Shown here: positions 34,159-43,069 of the stretch, piece after piece
Layout: every line of letters begins with the position of its first letter
How positions within the stretch are numbered: the stretch's first letter is position 1
From: G963668435 sp963668435
Lineage (GTDB): Bacteria > Latescibacterota > Latescibacteria > Latescibacterales > Latescibacteraceae
DNA length: 64,000 bases
NCBI GenBank assembly: GCA_963668435.2
Contig: CAXXSC010000003.1
Span: 186,001 to 250,000, forward strand
Reading direction: 5' to 3'
The notes under the pieces: generated by a model
Told to the model about the DNA's origin: nothing
Database searches by the model: none
Seen by the model: only the letters and a program-made list of their open reading frames with translations
Position numbers and translations under genes: made by a program

Positions 34159-35514
34159 ATGACTGAGACAATCGATCTATTCGGCGAAGAGCCCGGAAAG
34201 AACAGCGGGAAAACGGAAAGCGCTCAACCTCTTGCCGAGCGTTTCAGGCCCCGCTCTCTCGAGGAGTTTGTTGGACAGGAGCATCTTGTCGGCGAGGGAG
34301 CCTACCTGAGTGAGGCAATTAAGCGCGATGAACTGTCCTCTATAATTTTATGGGGGCCGCCGGGAACAGGTAAGACTACGCTTGCCCGTATCGTCAGCCG
34401 CTCGACCGATGCCGAGTTCATTTCATTTTCCGCCGTGATCAGCGGTGTCAAGGAAATACGCAAGGTCATCGGTGAAGCTCGCATCAAGCAGCGCCGTACT
34501 ATCCTGTTTGTGGACGAGATCCATCGATTCAACAAGGCCCAGCAGGATGCTTTCCTGCCGCATATCGAGGATGGTACTATCATCCTTATCGGGGCGACAA
34601 CCGAGAATCCGTCGTTCGAGGTGAACTCGCCGCTTCTGTCCCGGTCCCGGGTGCTGGTTCTCAATGCCCTGACCGAGGATCAGCTCAAGAGCATCGTGCT
34701 TGCCGCCGCCCGTGACAGGGAACGCGGCCTCGGTGAAATTGTTGCATCAGTCGAGGATGATGCTCTTGATGCCCTGATCGCGTTCAGCGGTGGTGATGCC
34801 CGTCGTGCGCTCAATACGCTTGAAGAGGCGGCGAACCTGCGCTCATCCGGCGAGGGTCCGGTGGCATTGACGCTTGCCGACATCGAAGTTGCCTCACAGC
34901 GGCGGATGTTGAGATATGACCGTGCCGGCGAGGAGCATTTTAATATTATTTCGGCGGTGCACAAAAGCATGCGCGGCTCCGATCCCGATGCGGCGCTGTA
35001 CTGGTTCTGCCGTATGCTCGAGGGCGGTGAGGATCCGCTTTATATTGCCCGCCGTGTTGTCCGTTTCGCCTCGGAGGATATCGGAAATGCCGATCCGAAC
35101 GCGCTCCAGGTGGCGATGGCCGCGATGGAATCGTACCGCTTCCTCGGTTCGCCGGAGGGAGAGCTTGCAATAGCCCAGGCAGTCGTGTACTGTGCCACGG
35201 CGCCGAAATCGAACGCCATGTACATGGCCTACAAGATGGCCCGCTCAGACGCGAAAAAACACGGTGAATTGCCGGTGCCTATGCATATCAGGAATGCCCC
35301 GACGAAACTGATGAAGAACATCGGTTACGGCAGCGGTTATCGCTATGACCACGACTCGGAGAATAATTATTCCGGTCAGGAGCACCTGCCCGACAAGCTC
35401 GCAGGAACGACATATTATCGACCCGGACGGTTCGGTTTCGAAAAGACAATCGCGGAACGTCTGAAATGGTGGGCGGACCGTAAGGGAAAAGCTCAGAAAA
35501 ATGAAGAGAAATGA
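34159..35514 (+). CDS. rarA: Replication-associated recombination protein A (AAA+ ATPase)
   Basis: A 451-residue MgsA/RarA AAA+ protein that acts at stalled replication forks. It shows LAERFRPRSLEEFVGQEHLV, Walker A GPPGTGKTTLAR, Walker B ILFVDEIHRFNKAQQD, sensor GATTENPSFEV and the C-terminal tetramerisation region (SMRGSDPDAALYW, EDIGNADP). It lies 18 bp after the GIY-YIG-like gene and is probably the last gene of the operon begun upstream. No terminator is visible. Confidence 0.95.
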   Translation: MTETIDLFGEEPGKNSGKTESAQPLAERFRPRSLEEFVGQEHLVGEGAYLSEAIKRDELSSIILWGPPGTGKTTLARIVSRSTDAEFISFSAVISGVKEIRKVIGEARIKQRRTILFVDEIHRFNKAQQDAFLPHIEDGTIILIGATTENPSFEVNSPLLSRSRVLVLNALTEDQLKSIVLAAARDRERGLGEIVASVEDDALDALIAFSGGDARRALNTLEEAANLRSSGEGPVALTLADIEVASQRRMLRYDRAGEEHFNIISAVHKSMRGSDPDAALYWFCRMLEGGEDPLYIARRVVRFASEDIGNADPNALQVAMAAMESYRFLGSPEGELAIAQAVVYCATAPKSNAMYMAYKMARSDAKKHGELPVPMHIRNAPTKLMKNIGYGSGYRYDHDSENNYSGQEHLPDKLAGTTYYRPGRFGFEKTIAERLKWWADRKGKAQKNEEK

Positions 35515-35541
35515 AAATCAATTGAATCAGACAGGATAAAA

Positions 35542-36453
35542 ATGATACAGGAAAATGATACTATTCGTGAAACAAATGTTTCAGATTCATTGGCGGTGGG
35601 TCTTCTCGCTGTCGATGTCGACGGAACACTTCTGACTGATACCGGAGTTTTAACAGATAAAGTACGCACTTCTCTTGAGAAAGCCTCTGATGCCGGTTGG
35701 GAAATTGTTCTCGCCAGCGGACGGACTTACCATGCCGCCCATGAAGTTGCCAAAACACTGCCGTTTATCCGTTATGCCGCGCTCAGCAACGGCTCGGTGA
35801 TTGTGGATGTGAACAGTTCACAGATTATCCGGATGAGCACACTGGAACCGGGACTGGTAAGTGAGATCATTGAGGTGCTGCGCAGTCACGGAGTCATCCC
35901 GGCACTCTATAACAGCAACCAGTTCGCACAGCGTGTCAGCTATGATACGCTCGAGGATGCCTGCGACTTTTTCCGATGGTATGTCACTCACGATTCACGC
36001 TGCGATAAGGTGGACAATGTGCTGGATCACACGGAAGATGTGCTCCAGATCGGATCGATTGCCGCGAAAGACCGTGTTTTTGCCGTGAAAGAGGCGCTGA
36101 AAGATCATGATGTTACAGTCATGACGCTTCCTTTCGAAAGCGAGGTTTTCGGCGGCAAGAATCTCGATTTCTGGTTCTGCCAGATCGTTCCCGGCGGCGC
36201 AACGAAAGACAACGCGATCAGGCATCTTAAATCGATGCTTTCTATTCCGGACGGGCGTATTGTGGCGGTAGGTGATAACTATAATGATACCGGTATGATC
36301 GGTTACGCCGATGTCGGTGTGGCGATGGGGAATGCGCCCGACGAGATCAAGGCTGTTGCCGATCTGGTTGTCGCGCCGAACAGCGAGTCTGGTCTTGCGG
36401 AACTGGTTGAGCGTGTACTCCTCTCAGGAGAGTATCTTCCTGAGACGGACTGA
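35542..36453 (+). CDS. Cof-type HAD-IIB phosphatase
   Basis: A 303-residue haloacid dehalogenase-type phosphatase for small sugar or nucleotide phosphates. Motif I is VDVDGTLL (nucleophile Asp), motif II ASGRTYHA, a conserved Lys in ATKDNAIRHL, and motif IV AVGDNYNDTGMIGYADVGVAMGNA. It sits 27 bp after rarA. Its last 30 bp overlap the end of bioY on the other strand. Confidence 0.92.
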   Translation: MIQENDTIRETNVSDSLAVGLLAVDVDGTLLTDTGVLTDKVRTSLEKASDAGWEIVLASGRTYHAAHEVAKTLPFIRYAALSNGSVIVDVNSSQIIRMSTLEPGLVSEIIEVLRSHGVIPALYNSNQFAQRVSYDTLEDACDFFRWYVTHDSRCDKVDNVLDHTEDVLQIGSIAAKDRVFAVKEALKDHDVTVMTLPFESEVFGGKNLDFWFCQIVPGGATKDNAIRHLKSMLSIPDGRIVAVGDNYNDTGMIGYADVGVAMGNAPDEIKAVADLVVAPNSESGLAELVERVLLSGEYLPETD

Positions 36454-36963
36454 CAAGGCCGCGGCGGGCACTGTTGTCAGAAGGTCCCCTGCGAGAGGGG
36501 TGAGCAGGCCGATTTTCAGCACGGTCTCGGCATTCGAGGGAATGTCTGCTATCCAGACGAGCGCGACACCGAGCCACAGGACTCCGGGGATGTAAATAGC
36601 GGCAAGCCCCGCAAGCATGATGAGATAGGCAATTATTGGCGACTCACGGCGGTTGTATTTCGCAAGCTGACCGGTGAGCAGTGCCGCGAATACGAAACCG
36701 ATGATGTAACCGAATGTGGGGGAAAGAACATACGCCGGCCCGCTTCCGGAACTGAATACCGGAAGCCCGGCGAGCCCGAGCAGGGCATAGAGGATCATGG
36801 CCGCGGCTCCGGAGGACGGTCCCAGGCAGTAGCCGGCGGAAAGTGCCGCGAATGTCTGGAGTGTCAGGGGAACCGGACCAATGGGCACCCGAATATAGGC
36901 GGAAATCGACATTAGTGCGGCAAAAAGGGCAATACGGGTTAATCTTCGTGTTTTGCTTATCAT
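36424..36963 (-). CDS. bioY: Biotin transporter BioY (ECF S component)
   Basis: A 179-residue membrane protein with about six helices, the biotin-binding S subunit of an ECF transporter. Family marks are the VPIGPVPLTLQTFAALSAGYCLGP segment in pieces, GLAGLPVFS and TFGYIIGFVFAALL. No EcfA/EcfT genes are beside it, so it may share a general energising module or work alone. No BirA-type operator is recognised upstream. The 3' end overlaps the HAD gene by 30 bp. Confidence 0.92.
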   Translation of the reverse strand: MISKTRRLTRIALFAALMSISAYIRVPIGPVPLTLQTFAALSAGYCLGPSSGAAAMILYALLGLAGLPVFSSGSGPAYVLSPTFGYIIGFVFAALLTGQLAKYNRRESPIIAYLIMLAGLAAIYIPGVLWLGVALVWIADIPSNAETVLKIGLLTPLAGDLLTTVPAAALSVRLRKILS

Positions 36964-37075
36964 GATAAATTATGTATATTAGTAAGATGATAGTCTGCCG
37001 ATTCAATCGGACGAAATAACCAGAGAACGCAGCCGTAAAGAAAACGCCGTGGATGATACCAGTATGAAACGGTGT

Positions 37076-37105
37076 TTGACAACGCCGTTCTCTGTTGTGT
37101 AATAT
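37076..37105 (+). promoter_or_regulatory. Candidate promoter of ychF
   Basis: TTGACA (37076-37081) is followed after 18 bp by TAATAT (37100-37105). A perfect TATAAT at 37110-37115 lacks a good -35. Either could drive ychF, 40-50 bp downstream. Confidence 0.45.
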
Positions 37106-37157
37106 ACACTATAATATACGACAAGAAAAACGTTCACGACAGTAACGATCGGAAATC

Positions 37158-38210
37158 ATGAAAACAGGAATTACAGGCCTGCCGTTTTCCGGCAAAACGA
37201 CTCTTTTTTCCGCGCTGACCGGCCAGGACTATGACAGTCTTGCCCACGGGCGGGATATCCATGTCGGCACGGTGAAAGTTCCCGACAGCCGTCTCGATAC
37301 GCTGTACGATATGATCAAGCCGAAGAAAATCACCTACGCCACCATGGAGTGTTTCGACGTGGCGGGGCATGCGGGCGGCCAGGACAAGACAATCGAGCCC
37401 AAGACGCTCCAGGCTCTGAAAAATGCGGATTCACTGATCTGTGTGCTCGACGCATTCAACGACAGCGCGAATCCCATGCGCGATTTCACTACCCTGACCG
37501 AGGAATTCGCTTTTAACGACCTCGTGGTCATCACCAACCGTCTGGAACGGCTTGAACGAGAAATGAAAAGCGGCAAGAAAGACGAGCAGGTCAGAGAACA
37601 CGATATCCTCGAAAAATGCAAGGATACTCTCGAAAACGGCGGATCGCTCCGTGATATCGAGTTCGATGACGCGAGCCTCAAGATGCTCAGGGGATTTCAG
37701 TTCCTGAGCCGGAAAGCACTGCTCATCGTTATCAATATCGCCGAGGATATTCTGAATACGCCGAAAGTTGCAGAGCTGGAGGCTCTTTTTGCCGATGTGA
37801 AAAATTCGGCCTGCACCGCCATCTGTGCCGAGATCGAAAAAGAGATCACGGCTCTCGATGAAGAGGACCGTGCCGATTTCCTTGAGTCCCTCGGTATCGA
37901 GGAGGCTGCTGTCGGCAGGGTGATAAGGCTCAGTTACAAGACGCTTGGCCTGATATCGTTCTTTACCGCCGGCGGTCCGGACGAGGTCAGGGCGTGGACC
38001 ATCAGGGAGGGATCGAACGCCCAGGTGAGCGCAGGTGCGATCCATTCCGATCTCGAGCGCGGATTTATCCGTGCCGAGACAGTCGCTTACGATGACTATA
38101 TTGCGGCAGGTACTTTCAAAGATGCGCGGGAGAAAGGTACGCTTCGCATCGAGGGTAAAGATTACATTGTCAAGGATGGCGATATCCTGACAATCCGTTT
38201 CAGTGTCTGA
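37158..38210 (+). CDS. ychF: YchF-type translation-associated ATPase
   Basis: A 350-residue Obg-family P-loop protein. The Walker A is GLPFSGKTTLF, the usual NVGKST-type loop in this family, and FDVAGHAGG takes the DxxG place. The G4 motif seen as VVITNRLERLE is non-GTP-like, consistent with the ATP preference of YchF. A coiled coil (residues 130-200) and a C-terminal TGS domain follow (ISFFTAGGPDEVRAWTIREG, GKDYIVKDGDILTIRF). It is somewhat divergent at the N-terminus. Confidence 0.88.
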   Translation: MKTGITGLPFSGKTTLFSALTGQDYDSLAHGRDIHVGTVKVPDSRLDTLYDMIKPKKITYATMECFDVAGHAGGQDKTIEPKTLQALKNADSLICVLDAFNDSANPMRDFTTLTEEFAFNDLVVITNRLERLEREMKSGKKDEQVREHDILEKCKDTLENGGSLRDIEFDDASLKMLRGFQFLSRKALLIVINIAEDILNTPKVAELEALFADVKNSACTAICAEIEKEITALDEEDRADFLESLGIEEAAVGRVIRLSYKTLGLISFFTAGGPDEVRAWTIREGSNAQVSAGAIHSDLERGFIRAETVAYDDYIAAGTFKDAREKGTLRIEGKDYIVKDGDILTIRFSV

Positions 38211-38325
38211 TATTTTTTCCGGTCATGTCATCGTGTGATGTCTGTTACCGTTGATCGTGAACAAACAAGTTAAGCGCGGGTAAAATCGATCCGGGCAACG
38301 TTACTAACAGAGAGGTAATAAGTAT

Positions 38326-38796
38326 ATGGCATATATGAATATGACCAGAGAAGGCGAAAAGAAGATTCATGAAGAGCTGAAGTATCTCAAGGAAGTGAAA
38401 CGTCCCGAGGTGCTCCATTCTCTTAACGAGGCCCGCCGCAAAGGTGATCTTTCGGAAAATGCCGAGTACGATGCAGCCAAGGAAGAGAAAAATTTTGTCG
38501 AGACCCGCATTCAGGAACTCGAGACTATGCTGCGCTCGGTTCGTATTATCGATGATCTCGATATCGACGAGAGCAAGGCATATATTGGCGCCAGGGTTGA
38601 ACTCGAGGATCTAAACAGTGGCGAGAAACTCTTTTACATTCTGGTTAGCGAAGTCGAAGCTGATTTCAAGGCACGGAAGATTTCCACAACGTCACCTATC
38701 GGCAAGGGACTTCTCGGCAAGAGTGTCGGTGATACCGCTGAGATCACTGTGCCGAGGGGTACGCTGAAATACAAGATAACTAACCTTTCCCGCTGA
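38326..38796 (+). CDS. greA: Transcription elongation factor GreA
   Basis: A 156-residue GreA that rescues backtracked RNA polymerase by stimulating transcript cleavage. The N-terminal coiled coil shows TREGEKKIHEELKYLKEVKRP and the acidic tip ENAEYDAAKEE. The C-terminal FKBP-like domain shows ISTTSPIGKGLLGKSVGDTAEI. AGAGAGG precedes ATG 38326. Confidence 0.96.
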   Translation: MAYMNMTREGEKKIHEELKYLKEVKRPEVLHSLNEARRKGDLSENAEYDAAKEEKNFVETRIQELETMLRSVRIIDDLDIDESKAYIGARVELEDLNSGEKLFYILVSEVEADFKARKISTTSPIGKGLLGKSVGDTAEITVPRGTLKYKITNLSR

Positions 38797-38850
38797 TGTC
38801 CGGTAACTCAGTGACAGCGGTTGTAACACGATAAAACGGATGGTGTTTTT

Positions 38851-39213
38851 ATGGGCCAGGTGTCAGTAGCAGAACTTCTTGAAAGATATGATCGTCTTAA
38901 GGGCTTGTACGAGCGTCTTGAGACTATTTCTTCGGATGTCTTTGCCCTTATCCAGGCAGGTTCCGCTTCGGATAAACTGACCCCCTGTCTAAAAGAAAAC
39001 GCCGAGGTGGCGGAGAGCATTTCCCGCGAATCCCATGAGATCGCGAGTATGAAAGCGGCCATGGCTGAGGATTCCAGTATCAGTGAGATCGAGCGAAGTA
39101 TGCTTAGGAACTCAGAAAAAAGTCTCTCAGCTGTTGTCGGCCGCGTGGTCGAAACAGAGAACAAGAGCCGTGATCTGATCATGAAACAAGGCATGAAAAT
39201 CAGCCGTCGCTGA
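38851..39213 (+). CDS. Small helical protein at the head of the flagellar cluster (FlgN/FliT-like in size)
   Basis: A 120-residue, mostly helical, charged protein with no membrane segment. The first 40 residues (VSVAELLERYDRLKGLYERLETI) and the last 40 are likely coiled coil. No family motif is recognised. Size, helicity and position before a flagellar kinase/regulator pair recall FlgN or FliT export chaperones, but this is an inference. It could instead be a partner of the kinase, which begins about 40 bp downstream. Confidence 0.55.
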   Translation: MGQVSVAELLERYDRLKGLYERLETISSDVFALIQAGSASDKLTPCLKENAEVAESISRESHEIASMKAAMAEDSSISEIERSMLRNSEKSLSAVVGRVVETENKSRDLIMKQGMKISRR

Positions 39214-39251
39214 ATCCTGTCCTAATCCGGAAATCAATGGAGCAAATGAAT

Positions 39252-40619
39252 ATGACAGATGGCGAACATGTGAACAGGCCGGAGGGACTTTCGCCGCTTC
39301 AGGGACTTAATGGCCTGCCGGATAATGTCTCGCCCGAACAGATCGATTTTCTCAAAGGGTTAATCGATTCGTTCAACAGCTCCACTGCCAAACTCAGAGA
39401 TGCTTACACCGTTCTTCAGGATAAGGTTGCCAGTCTCAATTCCCGCCTCGAGGATACGAACCGCGAACTTTCGGTCAGTCTCGATGAGCAGGAACGCCTC
39501 TCGAATTATCTCACCAATATTCTCGAAAGCCTTTCTTCCGGCGTGCTGGTTGTTGATCCCGGCGGCCGCATAACGCTCTTTAACCGCGGCGCCGAAACAA
39601 TGCTCGGCCTTATGGCTGCGGAGGTGCTTGAAAAGGACTACCGTGAAGTGCTCGGCAATACTGTTCCGGTGGAGTTGACACCGCTTCAGACCCTGGAAAC
39701 AGGTAGGGGAAGAAGCCAGTTCGAGAAAACGCTTCACACATCGAACGGCGAGGCAATCCCTGTGGGCTGTTCATTGTCGCCGCTCAGGAACAACGCTGGT
39801 GAACTGGTCGGCGCTGTCGAGATTTTCATGGACCTCAGCCCGATCAAAGAGCTTGAGGACGAACTGGCCCGTCAGGAAAAACTTGTCGCCCTGGGGCAGA
39901 TGGCCGCGACAATGGCACACAAGATCAGGAATCCACTCGGTGGCATTGCTGGTTTCGCGGGCCTTCTCGGTATGGAGCTCAGGGACAATGAGAACGGGAA
40001 ACGTCTCGTTGGGAAGATCACAGAGGGTGTGGATAAACTCGAACGCATCGTTTCCAACCTGCTCGCTTATACGGCCATCCTTACCCTTGAAACGCGTATG
40101 ACAGATGTCGCCGACCTTGCCCGCGACAGCGCTGCGGCCCTCGGTTCTGAGTATCCGGACTGTACTGTTACTGTCGAGGCTGTCGAGGGGCCCGTTTCTG
40201 CGGAGGTAGATCAGCCCCTTATGAAAACGGCGCTTATGAATATATACCGGAATGCCACGGAGGCGCTTGAATTTGCCGGGCAGATTACGGTAACTGTTTG
40301 CGACAGCGACAGTCTGCCTGATTTGAACGGGGCGGCTGGCAAAAACTGCCTTTCGCAGATGCGGAAATCATCGAAACTCTTGAAATCCGCCGCCACATGT
40401 AGTATGATACTTATCCGGGACGAAGGCCATGGTTTCAGTAACGAGGCCATGAGTCAGATGTTCGTACCGTTCTTTACGACACGTGAGAACGGCATCGGTC
40501 TCGGCCTTGCGATGACGAGAAAGATTGTCGAGGAGCACCGCGGCGAGATGTTTATCGGTTCAATAGAGGGTGGGGGTGCAGTCGCCGCAATCCTTCTGCC
40601 CCAGCAGAGTGCAGTTTAA
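39252..40619 (+). CDS. Soluble PAS-domain sensor histidine kinase (NtrB/FlrB-like)
   Basis: About 455 residues. Start ATG 39252 has GGAG 9 bases upstream; ATGs at 39237 and 39246 are alternatives. A coiled coil (residues 25-90) is followed by a PAS domain (ILESLSSGVLVVDPGGRI), then HisKA with His223 in MAHKIRNPLGG. The ATPase domain has the N box NIYRNATEAL, RDEGHGF and GIGLGLAMTRKI. No membrane helix is present, so it senses a cytoplasmic cue, perhaps flagellar assembly. It is the partner of the sigma54 regulator 58 bp downstream. Confidence 0.92.
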   Translation: MTDGEHVNRPEGLSPLQGLNGLPDNVSPEQIDFLKGLIDSFNSSTAKLRDAYTVLQDKVASLNSRLEDTNRELSVSLDEQERLSNYLTNILESLSSGVLVVDPGGRITLFNRGAETMLGLMAAEVLEKDYREVLGNTVPVELTPLQTLETGRGRSQFEKTLHTSNGEAIPVGCSLSPLRNNAGELVGAVEIFMDLSPIKELEDELARQEKLVALGQMAATMAHKIRNPLGGIAGFAGLLGMELRDNENGKRLVGKITEGVDKLERIVSNLLAYTAILTLETRMTDVADLARDSAAALGSEYPDCTVTVEAVEGPVSAEVDQPLMKTALMNIYRNATEALEFAGQITVTVCDSDSLPDLNGAAGKNCLSQMRKSSKLLKSAATCSMILIRDEGHGFSNEAMSQMFVPFFTTRENGIGLGLAMTRKIVEEHRGEMFIGSIEGGGAVAAILLPQQSAV

Positions 40620-40677
40620 TGAAGTTGTCGGGACAGCCAGGATGTCCTTATGTATAACCTGAAACGGGAAGACAGAA

Positions 40678-42060
40678 GTGAGCAGAATTCTTGTTGTTGA
40701 TGACGAATCCCTGATGAGGGAGTTTCTGGCGGAGTCCCTGACCGCGCAAGAATATGAAGTTGATGCCGCTGAAAACGGTGAGCGGGCACTCGAATATCTC
40801 GAGAGCGAGAAGTATGACGTTGTCCTGACAGATTTCAAGATGCCGAAAATCACCGGGCTCGATGTTCTCAAAAAAGCGGTGGACAAACTTCCCGACTGCA
40901 AGGTTATCATCATGACAGCCTACGGAACCGTAGAAAACGCTGTCGAGGCCATGAAAATAGGCGCCTTCGATTATATAACAAAGCCGTTCAGCGTTGACGA
41001 GATCCTGCTGAATGTCAAACGTGCAATCGATTTCAAATTTCTCGAATCCGAAAACAAGCGTCTTCATTCCGAACTTGACCAGCGCTACGGCATCGACAGC
41101 ATCGTTGGCGAAACCTCGCTGATGCAGACCATTTTCGAGACTATCGAAACAGTCGGCCAGTCACGCTCGACCGTTCTTGTCACCGGCGAGTCCGGAACAG
41201 GTAAGGAACTTGTCGCCCGCGCTATTCACTATGCAAGCCCGCGCTGCAACGGTCCCTTTGTCAAAATCAACTGTGCCGCCCTTCCCGCCGAGCTGATGGA
41301 AAGCGAGCTTTTTGGCCATGACAAGGGTGCCTTCACCGGCGCTATCCGAAAATACAGCGGTCGTTTCGAACGTGCCAATGGCGGCACCCTGCTGCTCGAC
41401 GAGATCAGCGAGATGAGCCCGCAGCTTCAGGCGAAACTGCTTCGTGTACTACAGGAGCGCGAGTTCGAACCGGTTGGCTCCAGCGATACCATCAAGGTCG
41501 ATGTGCGAATCATTGCAACCACCAACCGTGACCTTCCAACGGAAATACGCAACGGCACATTCCGGGAAGACCTCTTTTACCGTCTTAATGTCATCAATAT
41601 CGAAATTCCCCCGCTGAGGAACCGCAAGGACGATATCCCATTCCTTGCCGAGCATTTCCTTGCCAAGTACAACAGCGAGAACGGCAAAGCAATTGAGGGT
41701 ATCAGCCAGGACGTGATAGCCTCCTGGCAGAATTACGACTGGCCGGGCAATGTCCGTGAGTTTGAAAATGCTGTCGAGCGCGCGGTTGTCATGTGTAAGG
41801 GCCGTAAGATCACCCTTGCCGGAAGTACAACAGGCGGCCAGCAGGCAGTCATGAGCGCTTCCGCTGCTGCCGGGGCCTCCGCAGAGACTGTCGCCGGTCT
41901 TGTCGGACGGTCCATTGACGATGTCGAGCGTGAGCTGATTCTCGGTACACTCGAATCGCAGGGCGGAAACCGTACCTCGACCGCTGATATTCTCGGTATC
42001 AGTGTCCGCACACTGCGGAACAAACTGGCCCAGTACGGTGAGATGGACGCGTTCAAATAA
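40678..42060 (+). CDS. Sigma54-dependent response regulator, NtrC family (FlrC/FleR-like)
   Basis: A 460-residue transcription activator starting at GTG 40678. The receiver domain carries phospho-acceptor Asp52 (VLTDFKMPK). The AAA+ domain has GESGTGKELVARAIH, the sigma54-contacting GAFTGA loop and DEISEMSPQLQAKLLRVLQ. The C-terminal Fis-type helix-turn-helix reads NRTSTADILGISVRTLRNKLAQY. Two -24/-12 sigma54 promoters occur downstream in this cluster (42560 and 50856), the likely targets. The 567-bp region after it contains a candidate enhancer dyad. Confidence 0.95.
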   Translation: MSRILVVDDESLMREFLAESLTAQEYEVDAAENGERALEYLESEKYDVVLTDFKMPKITGLDVLKKAVDKLPDCKVIIMTAYGTVENAVEAMKIGAFDYITKPFSVDEILLNVKRAIDFKFLESENKRLHSELDQRYGIDSIVGETSLMQTIFETIETVGQSRSTVLVTGESGTGKELVARAIHYASPRCNGPFVKINCAALPAELMESELFGHDKGAFTGAIRKYSGRFERANGGTLLLDEISEMSPQLQAKLLRVLQEREFEPVGSSDTIKVDVRIIATTNRDLPTEIRNGTFREDLFYRLNVINIEIPPLRNRKDDIPFLAEHFLAKYNSENGKAIEGISQDVIASWQNYDWPGNVREFENAVERAVVMCKGRKITLAGSTTGGQQAVMSASAAAGASAETVAGLVGRSIDDVERELILGTLESQGGNRTSTADILGISVRTLRNKLAQYGEMDAFK

Positions 42061-42286
42061 GCCGCAAAACCTTTCCCAACATCTTCGATTAATCCCGTAA
42101 ATCCACTGATTACAGCAATCTGTGGTAGTGCTTATATATGTCCATATCAGTATTGTCTGATAATGCTTGACAAATTGTGTGGAAATTGTTATTTTATACA
42201 AAATATTGTAGGTTGGATTGGTCCTGCTGTCTATATCTTGAGCTTTTACAAATTCTAACGGGGGTGTGAGCGCTACTATCACTGTA

Positions 42287-42308
42287 CTGCATTGGTGTGA
42301 GGATGCAG
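42287..42308. promoter_or_regulatory. Candidate enhancer site for the sigma54 regulator
   Basis: CTGCAT and ATGCAG form a perfect dyad with a 10-bp spacer, about 270 bp before the flgB -24/-12 promoter. This is the position and geometry expected for an NtrC-type activator. Binding is not shown. Confidence 0.4.
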
Positions 42309-42351
42309 GGCACAATGGGCGTTCGTACAGACAGAATACCGGAAGAAGAAA

Positions 42352-42380
42352 GCTGTAAGATTTCGACAGCGGGTTTTTTT
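42352..42380 (+). terminator. Weak terminator-like hairpin in the regulator-flgB interval
   Basis: GCTGT (42352-42356) pairs with ACAGC (42366-42370), then GGG and seven T. A short stem, so weak. The wider 567-bp interval (42061-42627) holds no gene; it contains this element, the enhancer candidate and the flgB promoter. Confidence 0.45.
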
Positions 42381-42559
42381 ATATCAATTGTGATACAGCA
42401 TGTCACTTTTGAGATGCCGGAGGCGGAAAATTATTCCTCTTGTTCGTGTTTTTTGGTGAATATCAGGTTGATTAAAAAAATGTATTGATGATGTAAAAAT
42501 AGTGTAAGCGTCTGTTAAATAGTATGTATACGGTTTTATTTCTCTTGTTTTTTGTGGAT

Positions 42560-42576
42560 TTGGCATAATGTTTGCA
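42560..42576 (+). promoter_or_regulatory. Sigma54 promoter of flgB
   Basis: TTGGCATAATGTTTGCA has GG at 42562-42563 and GC at 42574-42575, the exact -24/-12 spacing with the TGGCA and TTGCA cores. Transcription would start near 42587, about 40 bases before flgB. Confidence 0.8.
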
Positions 42577-42627
42577 ACTAATACGGGGCGAGTTGCATTA
42601 ACCTGTATCATCCGTATGGAGCAAACG

Positions 42628-43038
42628 ATGCTGAAAGAGATTCTTTTCGACCGAAGGCCAAACATTCTGCTTGAGAAAACGCTCGACAGAGCTGCTCTTA
42701 GCCAGCGAGTGATAGCATCGAATGTCGCCAATGTCAATACGCCGGGTTATGAACGGCTGGGCGTGAGTTTTGACGAGGCGCTTACACAGGCTGTCCGGGC
42801 CGACAAGATGAATTTCAAGCGGACAAGCCCGAAACACCTTCCCAGTCCAAACTGGGTAAACGGTATCAAACCTGAGGTTGCGAAGGTGGAGGATGGTTAC
42901 TGGAACGGTATCAATAATGTTGATGTCGAACGCGAAATGGTTGATCTGGCGAAAAACCAGCTTGATTTCAACATTGCTTCAAAGCTTCTGAATCAGAAAT
43001 TCAACGGCCTCAGGACAGCGATCCGGGGACGCCGATAA
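42628..43038 (+). CDS. flgB: Flagellar basal-body rod protein FlgB
   Basis: A 136-residue proximal rod protein. ATG 42628 has GGAG 6 bases upstream; ATG 42616 is an alternative. The rod N-terminal motif is seen in LSQRVIASNVANVNTPGYER and the C-terminal helix in VDVEREMVDLAKNQLDFN. It follows a sigma54 promoter and is 31 bp from flgC. Confidence 0.95.
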   Translation: MLKEILFDRRPNILLEKTLDRAALSQRVIASNVANVNTPGYERLGVSFDEALTQAVRADKMNFKRTSPKHLPSPNWVNGIKPEVAKVEDGYWNGINNVDVEREMVDLAKNQLDFNIASKLLNQKFNGLRTAIRGRR

Positions 43039-43069
43039 ATAGAAATTGAATAAGGATCAGGTTTTTTAC

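Noticed and set aside
36964..37075. BirA operator before bioY
   Set aside because: No TTGTAAACC-type dyad is present in the upstream region.
41449..42315. 288-residue minus-strand frame over the regulator gene and the following gap
   Set aside because: Mostly antisense to the AAA+ domain; the part in the gap has no coding signal of its own.
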